Assembly (NCBI GenBank): GCA_011947345.1
Contig: JAAVTG010000565.1
Location: forward strand, 310,001-374,000
Direction: 5' to 3'
Length of the DNA: 64,000 nucleotides
DNA from: Phytophthora quininea
Taxonomy: Eukaryota; Oomycota; Peronosporomycetes; Peronosporales; Peronosporaceae
Within the stretch, counting starts at the first letter, position 1; each line of letters begins with the position of its first letter. Of this stretch, positions 23,192 to 33,695 are shown in pieces. Below the pieces are notes generated by a model that was not told the origin of the DNA, did no database searches, and saw nothing but the letters and a program-made list of their open reading frames with translations. A program made the translations under genes and the position numbers.

Positions 23192-24307
23192 AGGACACCA
23201 CGAAGCCCTGTACCATCAAATATGAAAAACCTGTAGCATGCACGGCACAACAGAACGCAATACACTGTAGAACCAACAAGTGGACGTTGCTGTTGAACGG
23301 AGACCAGGATTTAGTAGTGGAAGGGTCAACAAATACAACTATAGTACTGCACTCGTTCATTTTCAAAAAATCAGGTGATAGTAGTATTACTGGGTAGTAC
23401 TATGTAGTACTCCTTTGTGCCACACATTTTTAAATCAAACCCAGAATTAGTTGTTTGCTGAATTCCCTCTCTCTTGAACACTACGAACTTTGATCGCCTC
23501 CCACGTTGTTTCACTCAGTGGTGTCCACTGTCAAGATCGATGAATATCCTGAAGCCATTGGCAGCGGTGAACGTGACTGTGAGCCACTTAATATGTTCGA
23601 GCCGACTTCTGCTAGTAAGACACCCCATGACGAAGTGTAGCTTTTTATTTTCTTAATGGACTTTGAGGGAATTCTATTGGGTAGCCGATTTTGTCGTCGG
23701 CATTTAGTTATGAGCGAAACCGCGCGATCTAAACAAGGACAATCGGCAAGGAACAGTGACAACGCCGCTTGGAAATCGCAGAGCACAAGAAATACTTCTA
23801 AAAGATTTACGCACAATGAATGCACTCGACTGGGTCGTCAAGACCGCGACGAAAAGCCATCGAATGACAGTACAAGAGAGATTTCAGGCGAACTGAGTTG
23901 ATTGACGTACTTGTGTTGTTTTATCACTATGAAAGAAGAAATACAGCCACGGCCGCGACGTCAAAAACATGGGATGGAGTAATACGTATTAATATTTTGC
24001 TGAAATTTCAGTGATGTAGCACTATATATAGACAAATGGGCGTGTAGACATTTTGATATAGTATTAATCATAATATGATAGTGGTATTACTATCAATATT
24101 TTTCATTTTACTACAGCACTAACCCCGATGGAGATCAAGTCCCATCTGGTCATGCACAGCTGTGCGTAGCAGCGTCAAGCGCATCGTCAGGTTGGAAGAG
24201 CCGATGAATCGCTACGTCGGACTCAGCACTTCCGTCCTGTCAGTCAAGCCCCTCGTTACTACCGTCGAGATTGACCGCGTTACTGTCTGTCAAAGGGGCC
24301 GGACCGG
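23192..24307. other. A/T-rich intergenic region between cyclase and kinesin genes
   Basis: No supported gene. It contains short palindromic A/T-rich patches (AGTACTATGTAGTACT near 23397; GATAGTGGTATTACTATC at 24077) and a GATAGT-type direct repeat. Probably terminator/promoter sequence, possibly with a small non-autonomous element. Confidence 0.4.
23377..24094. repeat. Pair of GATAGT(A/G)GTATTACT repeats 700 bp apart
   Basis: The sequence at 23377-23391 and that at 24077-24091 agree at 14 of 15 positions in direct orientation; the second extends to a perfect hairpin (GATAGT / ACTATC arms). They bracket about 700 bp of noncoding A/T-rich DNA. A small mobile element is possible, but coincidence in A/T-rich DNA cannot be excluded. 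Confidence 0.3.
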
Positions 24308-26448
24308 ATGCGACGGCGAGATAGCGATCTGCTGGCGCTCGTGCGCACCCGCAGTCGGCCAAGCTACAGCTACAGCCAGTGCAGTAGTCGCAGTCGCAGC
24401 GGCAGCTTTGAAAGCGCTTCGGTGATCAGCGACTGGCGCAGTGAAGTCGACTCGGAGCTTCTGGACCCCGAGGACCTGCAGCTTTTACTGCACAAGCAGC
24501 AGCAACAGCAAACGGAAGGACGTGAGACTGTGCGGGTCACGGTGCGCTTCCGTCCGTTGCTGTCAAGGGAGAAGAGCAAGAAATCGGCGTGGTCGGTGCA
24601 TGCTCAAACGGGCACAATTGAGGCGGCTACTGGCCCCGAGTCGAGGCGGCGAGGAGTTTACGCCTTTGACGAGGTGTACGACGCCCAGCACTCGACTCGA
24701 GCCATCTACGACGGACTAGCGAGGTCGATCGCTCGCTCGGCGCTGGATGGCATCCACGGCTCGATCTTCGCCTATGGACAGACCAGCAGCGGCAAGACGT
24801 ACACGATGCAGGGCACAGACATGAGGAACAGCAAGAAGTTTAGTGTTGTGGAAGACAAAGTGGAGACGGAGCAGGACCGACGGCCGCAGGACAGCGACGG
24901 ACTGGTGCAGCTTGCGGTCAAGGATTTGTTCGACGAGATGGCGAGACGCTCCGACGTCGAGTATCTCGTGCGAGTGTCATACTTGGAAGTGTACAACGAG
25001 ACCGTGCGCGATCTGCTTGTGACCGGGTCGTCAGGAGGCAAGCCGAAAGATGCGACCGTGCATATTCGAGAGCACCCGGTCACCGGAGTGTTTACTGACA
25101 ACTCGGAACGCGTGGTGACGGATGCTCGAGGCTTACTGCGAGCTCTAAGGGAAGGCGAGAAGCAGCGCGCTGTGGGGGTCACGCGGATGAACGAGCGTAG
25201 CAGTCGCTCGCACTCGATTTTCCGGGTCGTGATCGAGTCCAAGACGCGTCTCGAGACGCCTGTGCCGACGGAGGACGGCATGGGTCAATGCATGGAGCGA
25301 GTGCGTGTAGGTTGTCTGAATTTTGTCGATTTGGCAGGCTCTGAAAGCGCGCGAGCGGTCAGCTCAGGCGGCAAACGACTGACAACCGAGAGCGGCAACA
25401 TTAACCGCAGCTTGCTAGCGCTTTCCAGGGTCGTAGCAGCTCTCGGCAGCAATAAGTCGAACCAGAAGGACCATATTAACTTCCGTGACAGCAAACTCAC
25501 GCGCATTTTGCAGCCGTCGCTCAGTGGCGCTGCCCGCGTGCTGTTCGTGTGCTGTGCATCGCCTGCACCAGCCTATATTGAAGACACACGCAATACGCTG
25601 AAGTTTGCCAGTCGAGCGAAGCGTATCAAGGTGAACGCTTCGGTTAACGAGGTCTTGGACGAACGAGCTCGCGCGCTGATGGAACTCGCTCGCGAAAACC
25701 AACTCTTACGGCAGCAATTGGACGCGTTGGCGTCTGCTAGTCGTGATGAAATGGACGCCATGGAAGAGCACGCAGCCCGACTGCGTATGCGTGTTGCATC
25801 TTTAGAAGCTGCTGCAGCTGCAACTGCATGGACGTCATCCGTGCTGGTAGCTCCAATCCCTCAAAAGAGTCGCGAAAACAGACAGCCCGAAGTGACTGGC
25901 CTGGAAGGCGAAAACTCGCCAACAGCGGACCCTCAAGTATTGGATAGTGATACTGAGGAAGAGGAGACGGATGTGGATAGCAAGTTTGAATCGCCGACAG
26001 GGTCTCCAATTCTGGTAGCCGATGCGGTCTGTCCGACTTGTGAGACCCTCGACGATGCTCTGGAGCTTGCGAAAACTCGTGAGCAAGAGTCTTGCTTGCG
26101 GATCGAACAGCTCGAGGAGCAAGTGAGTCTTTATTACGTGAACGCGAAGAGAACAACCACGAGGTTTGTTCTGACGACGAACCGGATGAAGAACCTCATT
26201 GTGCTGTGGATATCGAAGACGACGACTCGGACGAGACAGATGCGTTGGCCAGCGGCGAGGCTTCCATCCACAATGTCGTCAATGCCAGCACTTTGAGTGC
26301 TGCAAGTGTTGCTGCGCTGGCTTTGGTGGTGGAGTCGTTGAAACGACGGACCCCGACGGAGTCTTTGGTGATTGTGGTGCTTGTACTTATGCTTGTGGGG
26401 ATCATGGTGGCAAGCTTTGCTTGGAATATCGCGACTGCAATGCTTTAA
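24308..26448 (+). CDS. Kinesin motor protein with C-terminal membrane segment (one apparent frameshift)
   Basis: N-terminal microtubule motor. After about 70 Ser/Arg- and Gln-rich residues, the motor runs from VRVTVRFRPLLSREK to LKFASRAKRIKVN (residues about 77-445). Key motifs: P-loop AYGQTSSGKTYTM, switch I NERSSRSHSIFRV, switch II NFVDLAGSES, and NINRSLLALSRVV / INFRDSKLTRILQPSLSG. GQTSSGKT and the overall order fit kinesin-7 (CENP-E-like), which is a family guess. A short coiled coil and acidic linker (TEEEETDVD) follow. At about 26124 a base appears missing after EQLEEQV; the next frame continues LLREREENNHEV, an acidic region, and ends with one hydrophobic segment SLVIVVLVLMLVGIMVASF close to the C-terminus. 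That tail suggests anchoring to a membrane, unusual for a kinesin. No intron seen. Confidence 0.85.
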
Positions 26449-26661
26449 CGTCATTTACTTTATTTCATTTGATAATTATGGCGGAGTGGAGACACTGCGA
26501 GTCGTCGGAAGCTCCCGAGTCAATCCCACCGCAAAAACTTAAACATTTTTTCTGGTGTTATTTCTCTGGTTTGCACAATCTGAAATGTCGATCGTTCGGT
26601 CAAAAAATAAAAACTTGCGGAGTGATTGAAAGCGATGTAGCAGAATCACCTTCCGAGCTCC

Positions 26662-29098
26662 TTACTTGCAGGCACCCTGGCGATAGTGCTCCATCAGGAA
26701 CTTCAATTCCGTTTGGCGCTGCAATAGCAACTCTTGGCGGCGGGAAAACCAATCTCGCGTTTTCGAGATCGTCGTGAAGAAGTCACTGCCAGCCCTGGCA
26801 ATTTCCACCTCGAACGAAGCGTCCTGATGCTCTCTGCGCATGATCCAGGCGGCGTAGTTCTGGGCGTCCTGGGCGTTGTCAAACGTTTTCACTCCCTGCG
26901 TACTCATCGTTGCGTCCGGACCCTGCAGGAAAGTTTGGATCTGGGCTTCGTCAGGGAACTCTGCGTACGGCATTTCCACGAGAAAGGCTTGTCCAGCGAG
27001 CGAATTTGGTGGTTCAGCCACTTGATCCGCCTACCAGCAATTTCTGCAAGCGCAGTAAATTTCTCGTCATCTTCGTTCAAGATGTTTGGTGAATGCCTCG
27101 ATCCCTGGGCGTAGTAAGCTCGCCTCCATCTGCAGAAACTTACCCGCAACCGCCTGAACATGTCGCTGTCTTCACAATGGAGAACATGCTTGCAAAGTGG
27201 TTCCAGCCACTCAGCACAACACAGTTTGTCGTCACCCAGTGCTACTGCTTTGTCCACAACCACTTGCAATAGTTCTCTCTGAGCAAGTCCATGATCGAGT
27301 CCGTCAATGACTTTCATCGCAGTCAACATCTTAAACTCTCGACTTCTGATTAGCGCTTTCAGAAACGCGTCTTTGATGGCACTCCACTCGAACGCACTCG
27401 CAATTGAGATCAACGGCGACACAAGCCCCCGTTTGGTAGCGTCGGAATCCCAGTTCCCCAGTCGGGTCCAGCATTCGCTGAAAAACCGGTTGACAAGCTT
27501 CGGGTCGCTGGCCGCTACAAGCAGCTCGCAGATTTCCGTGCAAAAGGCGATCGACACGGTTTCTTCGTCCGCGTACCGGTTTTTGTTTGGCTTTGCCAGT
27601 TTGGCATTGACTGCATTCAGCAGCTTCGTCAGCGCAACAGAGTCACCAGGCTTTTGGCACTTGATCAGCCAAGCAGCAGCATCCTCGTTAATAAGCGTAA
27701 GCACTCGTTCCTCAGCGACTGACGCGGGAATCGCCACGATCGCATACCGAGAATACGTCGTATCTCTCGTCGCCGACTCATTTCCCAGGCTTCCTTCGTA
27801 CGTGCTGCTCCCGTAAGGTCTCCACAGAAACGAAAGCGTCTCGAAGCCAGGGTTCAGGAAGTTGAGCTGCACTCAGCGAGTTCTTTTGACGCTGCCGAAG
27901 CAGTTGCCGCTGGTAGAGTACCACGTGATCACTTCATTCTTGCCTTTACTCTCCAACAGCCTTCGTCTCGGCTGTCGTCGTAAAATTTGCGAGTATGGGC
28001 GAGTTGGGCGACGAACAACAACAATTCTTCTCGACCGGCACAGCAGCGTTTGCTTCTTCGAGAGCGTTAAATCTCGCGCGGTCGATGCCCTTCAGAGCTC
28101 CATACCCCAAGCCACCGACGCTCTTCTCCGTGTACTGATGCGCCAACAGCAACGCGAACGAGTCATCCCCGTCTTTCATGGCACTGATGGCGCTTGCCAA
28201 CTCTTCACTCACCTGCTTGTCATTCACTCTCGGGACATGAATTGTCGGCGGCATGCAGATCGAGTACACCAGTACCAATCGAAACCCTTTCGTCACCGTC
28301 TCCAGCGCGTGTTCGGCATCTGCATAATGGACCGCGTAGTGCGGAGCAAACGCTGCCGTGCCGTCTTTCTTGCCGAAATCGTGACGATATTCAGTCTCCG
28401 TGTCTCGATACACTGCCAAGTCTCCGCCTTCGTGCAGACTTGGCGGTTGGACCACCAAGGTGGCAATCATGCCGTCCTCTTTTTCTGTATCTTTGTGCTT
28501 GGCAAAGTGGCCTCCTTCGCATACACCAGCAACTTGTAGAGCTTGCATTCCAATGGAACACCTTCAAGTCCCAGTCGCTCCGCAATCTTCGTGTCAGTTC
28601 ATCAATCCCTTGTTGCCATTGCGGGTTTGTCACTTTGACTTGGCTAGCTTCCAGTTGCCAGCTCTTCCGAACATTTTCATCCACCAACGTCTCATGGTTT
28701 CTCCCGAATGGAGATTTCTCGCTTAGAGCAATTACTTTTGCCGCAACTTCCTCACACAGAGGAAGCGGGATGCACCCATCGCCTTCCACCATTAATCCTG
28801 GTGCTACCGGAAGTGAATCGGCTCGCCCTTGGAAAGTGAATTCGCCCGCATTTTTCTCTGTGTGACCCAGCACCTTGTTGATCTGCAGGCACGCAGCTCC
28901 CGATGGCAGCGGGACATCTTTGGCCCCGCCCTTGACTCCAAACGGCCACTTGTTTCGGAAGTCCCAGTACTCATTTTCCCCGTCGATGAACTCGTCGCTG
29001 TCGTCGTAGTAGCTACTGATGTCGATGCTGTAGTTGCGGTCCTCACTCTCGCCGCAACTGCTCTCCGAGTCGTCTTGAGTTTTTCGATAGGCTGCCAT
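26662..29098 (-). CDS. 2OG-Fe(II) oxygenase family protein, copy D (several apparent frameshifts)
   Basis: Non-haem iron, 2-oxoglutarate-dependent dioxygenase-like N-terminal half joined to a family-specific C-terminal half; paralogue at 61125-63528. Start at MAAYRKTQDDSESS. Conserved blocks in order: GAACLQINKVLGHTEKNAGEF; FGRNHETLVDENVRKSWQL; the iron HxD in FAKHKDTEKEDGM; GGDLAVYRD; distal His in HYADAEHALETVTKGFRLV, whose Arg is the expected 2OG carboxylate ligand. The C-terminal half starts QLNFLNPGFETLSFLW and ends FLMEHYRQGACK. Frame changes near 28580, 28520, 28000 to 27880 and 26968 each look like small losses, since the paralogue aligns across them. Substrate unknown; prolyl hydroxylase-like proteins are the nearest recognisable relatives. 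Confidence 0.7.
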
Positions 29099-29358
29099 AG
29101 TCACCACTGGATCCTTCGAGAGAAGAAACGAAAATGAACAGCGGCAACTTGTTTCCGTGCTCATAGTCGCCATCCATCTCCAACGAGTGATTGGTCATGT
29201 CATTCAAACAACTTCAACAACAAGAGTTAGTAAATATCTGATGGAGTGGTTGCGTTCCTCGCAACCGCTTTATCAGTTGCATCTGCCCAGACGTTTCGTT
29301 CGTTGGTTTTGCACTTGGTTGGGCGGACACTGCCCGTCACTCGGGAATTGGCACGACC

Positions 29359-32219
29359 ATGGGGAAAAAGGCGTTGAATACCAACACTATGGACAAGACT
29401 GCGAAGCGAAGTAAATCACGGCCATTGAAGTCTTTGGTTAGACAGCATCGTCAAGAGCAGCTAGCGCAAGCTGATAATCCACAAGCCGAATCGCCGCAAC
29501 TAACTCCAGATCAGGACAAGACACTCGATCCTACGCAAAACAAAGCCAACCAGCGTGCCAGTAGACTGCCGTCGTCGCTCCACTGGCCTAAACGAGGTCA
29601 CACTGAAATCAACAACCAAGAAAGTCCCGGCGCACTTCACGACGGACAAAGTCCGACTGCAACTGCTCGACGATCGAGTGTGTTGTCGTGGGGTAGCCGG
29701 CATTCCGCAACTTCAGTTGTGGACGAGACTTCCCAGGGTCCCGCTCATTTATTTGTCAGCCGTCGGTGAGGCTCATTGGGTCGCTCAATGGGGCGATCAA
29801 CGAGATGCACCTCCCTCTCGTTAGCAAGAAAACTAAAGCACGGTTGAATGTGTTGAAATTGCTGCCCAAGCAACAGCTCGAAGTGACCATCAACCGATCG
29901 GACGAACTTCCTTTGGAGCTTATTCGCACCCTCAAGTGAGGGTCCACGTTGTCGACCGATGCACCGGTCGAGCGCTTTGTCCAGCTCAGATGACAGAAGA
30001 ATCCACCTTTGGGCTAGCATCGAATGACACAAGTAAGTCCTGAAATTGCTGTCGAAATTCGACCATGTCACTTAACTTGTTGATTTTGTTTAGATGTTTT
30101 CGAGTGGCAGCAAACGCTTAATGTTTCTGTGGACATGCTGAGCTTCTTGAATCCACGAGCAGCTTTATTGTTTGAAATTTTAGAGAGAAAATCTCCGTCG
30201 AAGGGAAGTCGTTTCCGCCGAGGAAATCGCTTCGAGTCGGTCAGTACTCGCGACCCTGACGAAAGTGGAGCTGGGAAACAACCGGACTCTTCCTTACAAG
30301 TTGATTATCGACGTATCGCCTGGGGATTTTTCCACGCGATCACCAACAAAGGAAACCCAACGATGCCTTCTTTCGTTCTTCCACATGTTACCGACGGCGA
30401 AGAAACTCTGAAGGCCACAGTTAGCGATGATATGTGTGAACTGCGGGTGCGGCTGTTTCAATACCAAGTGCTGACTTGGATGGATCACTACCAAGCCAAA
30501 GTGCAATGGGGGTGGAGAAAGAACCACCCGACAGTACCTGCTGTGTTTCTCCAGTACCAGAAGCGCTCTCGTGCTCCCGCACCAAGTACACTTCATGTAC
30601 AACTACGAGCAATCAAATCCGTCGGATCTCCACGACAACCTGGCGCCCCAAGGAAAATGAGTGCTCAGCTGAGCTCCTGGAAAACAACAACAATGAAATT
30701 GTTGATTCTACAAGTGGTGGTGACAACCAAGAACCGCCGTCGGAAGTATCACCTCCAGCTAGTCCTGGAAAAGCTGAGATTGTTCCTCTCTCTTCCACAA
30801 ACGAGTCGATCGACATGCTTGCACCATGCAAGCGGAACCCTACCGAACCGTGTTTGATTCCTCAGAGAGTGCTTTGCTCTCTGCCTACCGGTAAGAAAGG
30901 TTGCTCGGCTCTGAGTTTCAGTCCGTGCGGACGATATCTAGCTGCAAGTGTCAGCCCAGAACAAGGCGAATTTAATGTACAGGTGTATGACATGGCATTT
31001 GCAGAATTGTGCGCTGTAGGGCGCGGTCATCGAGGCGTGATCTATTCGCTGCAATGGAATGCTCATCCAGCCAGATCGCTTCGATTGCTCTCAGCGTCTT
31101 CAGACGGTACTGCTCGATTGTGGGAACTTCCGGCAGAAGTCGGGGACAAATCAACCGCCAAATTCGGTCGACTGCTACCGTTGGTTTACCAGTGGCAGCA
31201 CTTCCCGAGCTTCGTGTATTGCGCTGTTTTCCTTCCGGACAGTAATGGAGATGTTGTTCTCACTGGAGCCTCCGATGGCTGTCTACGCTTCCGAAAAGAA
31301 ACAACCGTTCTCAACAGCGAACCTGAATTCGGAATGTTAAAAGTGAGCTCTGTTGCCGTGCACAGTATTTGCTCAGAGCGGAAGGGCGGACGGATTTTCT
31401 GTGGAGATGCGAATGGCGACATCACGGTGTGGAGAAGGCCCAGCCACTCGCAAAAGGACTCGATTGCAGACTACGAACTGGTCAAGACGATTCGAACGGG
31501 TCAAACGAGCATCACATCACTTCAGCTGCATCCTCGCAAGGCTCACCTGCTGGTTCATACCCAGCCAAATGCGATTTTCCAGTACGAACTGCGGTCCTAC
31601 CTGCTCCTGAACAAGAGCTACGCTGGAATATCGTGCGAGAAATTACTCGTGAAGAGTTCTTTTAGTCCTGATGGGAAGCTTGTAATCAGTGGCTCTGAAG
31701 ACGGAGTCCCGAGACTATTTACCAGTCTACATGGCAATAAATTGCAGCGAAGCGTGTGGGGAACTCGGTTCTTCCATGATTGTCCTGTTCTGGATGTGAG
31801 TTGGTCACCAGCAGCGCACATCACTGCACTTGCTCCTATGGTAAGTATCGAAACCTGGTAGTTTTACTGAGCATTTCGCTAACGAATTGTTATTGATCGA
31901 TGCAGGTGGAAGTCACCCGATTGTGGTGCTGTGCGCGTATCGAGACGATAAAGACGCAGTTTTCGTCGACGAGGCCGCCACAAATTCCAATACACTGCAG
32001 CTTGTTGTGGAGGCGTTCCGGGGAAACAATCAAAACGACGCAGACAGCAATGAACATGCGCAGCGCCTCCAGCGTGCATTGGAGCGACGACGTCAACGCC
32101 TGCAAGCAAAGGTACGCACATCGACAAGGATTTTCGCGATCAACACTAACATTGAGGTAAAACAGGTCAGTGTTGAAGCTGAGATCAGCAACAATTCGAC
32201 TGCATCGACTGCAGTGTAG
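29359..32219 (+). CDS. AHI1: AHI1/jouberin-like WD40 protein (apparent frameshifts)
   Basis: In other eukaryotes jouberin is a ciliary transition-zone protein; an oomycete would need it for zoospore flagella. After a Lys-rich N-terminus (MGKKALNTNTMDKTAKRSK), the jouberin core is visible: VRVHVVDRCTGRALCP, then across a GTAAGT...TTTAG intron (about 30031-30093) FEWQQTLNVSVDML, ALLFEILERK, IAWGFFHAITNKG, LRVRLFQYQVL and PSTLHVQLRA. A WD40 propeller follows from about 30870 (CSALSFSPCGRYLAASVS; HRGVIYSLQWNAHP; LLSASSDGTARLWEL; KSSFSPDGKLVISGSEDG). Further introns at about 31841-31905 and 32112-32166. One-base losses seem present near 29570, 29938 and at the 30540-30600 frame change. Family assignment rests on the core motifs plus the WD40 tail. 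Confidence 0.68.
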
Positions 32220-32312
32220 TTTTCGAACAAGTACTTCGCCTGAGCCTCTATTTTAATGTTACTGGTATTTCCTTATCCCATCGCTTTCTTGAGCACATTC
32301 ATCAAACACAGG

Positions 32313-33649
32313 ATGCCTGAACAACACCGCTCACAGAGCCATCAAGAGATTTCGGCATTGGCTGCGTTCTTTCGGTCAACAGGTGGCCGTCTTCCAAACG
32401 ACGAAAGAGGACGATCTACGTGGACTCGACAAACAGGTTGGGACAAAGTGGTCGCAGTGGCAGCAGCTCTCAAGCATGGCGAGATGCCAATTCCGAAGAC
32501 GACAACCATGGAGGCATTTTTCTCTCCAGTGCACGGCGTCAAGTGGGAGCGGAACCATATCGTGAGCATCGACCTGTCCAGAAATGGACTCGCCGGGAAA
32601 CTACCCACGGAAATCACGCAGCTACGCTTCCTCACGACGCTTAAACTGCGGAATAATCCGAGTATACGTGGCACCTTGCCATTAGCCATTTACTCCATGA
32701 GCCACCTCAAATACTGTTATATCGACGGCACAGGACTGGGAAATGCGCTTCCGTTCAACATTGCACATTCGTTTGAAATCACCCAAGTGCGACCTGACAT
32801 AGCTTCTAGTATCGCCATGTCTACCGTGCAGTTTAGCACTGGTGACAAGCGTAGAAACAATCTCGTGCGGTGGACAGCAGACTTGACCGAGGCCGAGATG
32901 TACATGGTACACCTCACACTCAAAAAGCTGCGCGAAAGTGCAGACCCTCAGTACGAACGGCGGCAACTTAAATGCACAGCACATAACGCCACAGGACCCG
33001 AGCGAGCCGCTGCTGCCACCAAGTTGCAACGCATCTACCGAGCGCGCATCGAGCGCACAAAATTCCGCACGTTTCTCCACTCGCTTGTCGAGATGAAAGA
33101 AGATCCAACCACAGGAGAGACGTACTATGTCAATGCTCGTACCGGAGAAGCGACCTGGGAGAAACCAAAATTCCTTGGCTCAAGTGTCGACATCGTTCAC
33201 GACAATCAAGGTGGAAACCATCGTCAGGACGCCCGCGAAGCTTGGCAGCCGTATGATGACGGGAATGGCAACACGGTACGAATTGATGTGCTCACTTCGG
33301 TCTTGAACAAACCGCTAACGTGTCACCTCTGCAGTATTACTGGAACAGTGTTACAGGCGAGTCAACTTGGGAACCACCGTCGTTCCTCAGTCGCATCTAT
33401 GAAGAACTACGCACTCGGTACGGCAACGACAAGACGGACGACGAGCGCTTCGAGCTATTCTTCCAAGACATCGATCGCGACGGTACCGGCGAGATCGACC
33501 AAGACGAGTTCGCACGTCTGTGCGGTGACTTGGGCATGGCGTTATCGACCAAACAGATTCGAGAAGTCTTTCATGAACTCGATGCTAGCGGGGATGGCCA
33601 ACTCGATCGGCACGAAATCATTACTTGGCTCACTCGAAACTACACGTAG
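32313..33649 (+). CDS. LRR - IQ - tandem WW - EF-hand protein
   Basis: Exon 1 is 32313-33275, exon 2 33335-33649, joined in phase 0 over a 59-bp GTACG...CTGCAG intron; no frameshift. About 426 residues. Order: short plant-type leucine-rich repeats (IVSIDLSRNGLAGKLPTEI, LTTLKLRNNPSIRGTLPLAI), an IQ motif (ATKLQRIYRARIERTKFR), WW domain 1 (GETYYVNARTGEATWEKP), WW domain 2 (YYWNSVTGESTWEPP), then two EF-hands with canonical calcium loops (DIDRDGTGEIDQDEF and DASGDGQLDRHEI). This suggests a cytosolic calcium/calmodulin-responsive scaffold binding proline-rich partners. An in-frame ATG at 32256 would add a hydrophobic 19-residue leader; I prefer 32313 because the leader lies only 36 bp after the AHI1 stop and reads like 5' UTR. 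Confidence 0.82.
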
Positions 33650-33695
33650 CAACGTCCAAGTAGTGTTTCAATAAGTCAATAACATTTTTATCTCT

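Noticed and set aside
26124..26296. First-frame C-terminus of the kinesin ending near 26296
   Set aside because: This part lacks coding character, whereas the next frame continues the coiled coil and acidic linker to a clear end.
32256..32312. Signal peptide start for the LRR-WW-EF gene
   Set aside because: The hydrophobic leader would put cytosolic-type WW, IQ and EF-hand domains in the secretory route, and it follows the AHI1 stop by only 36 bp.
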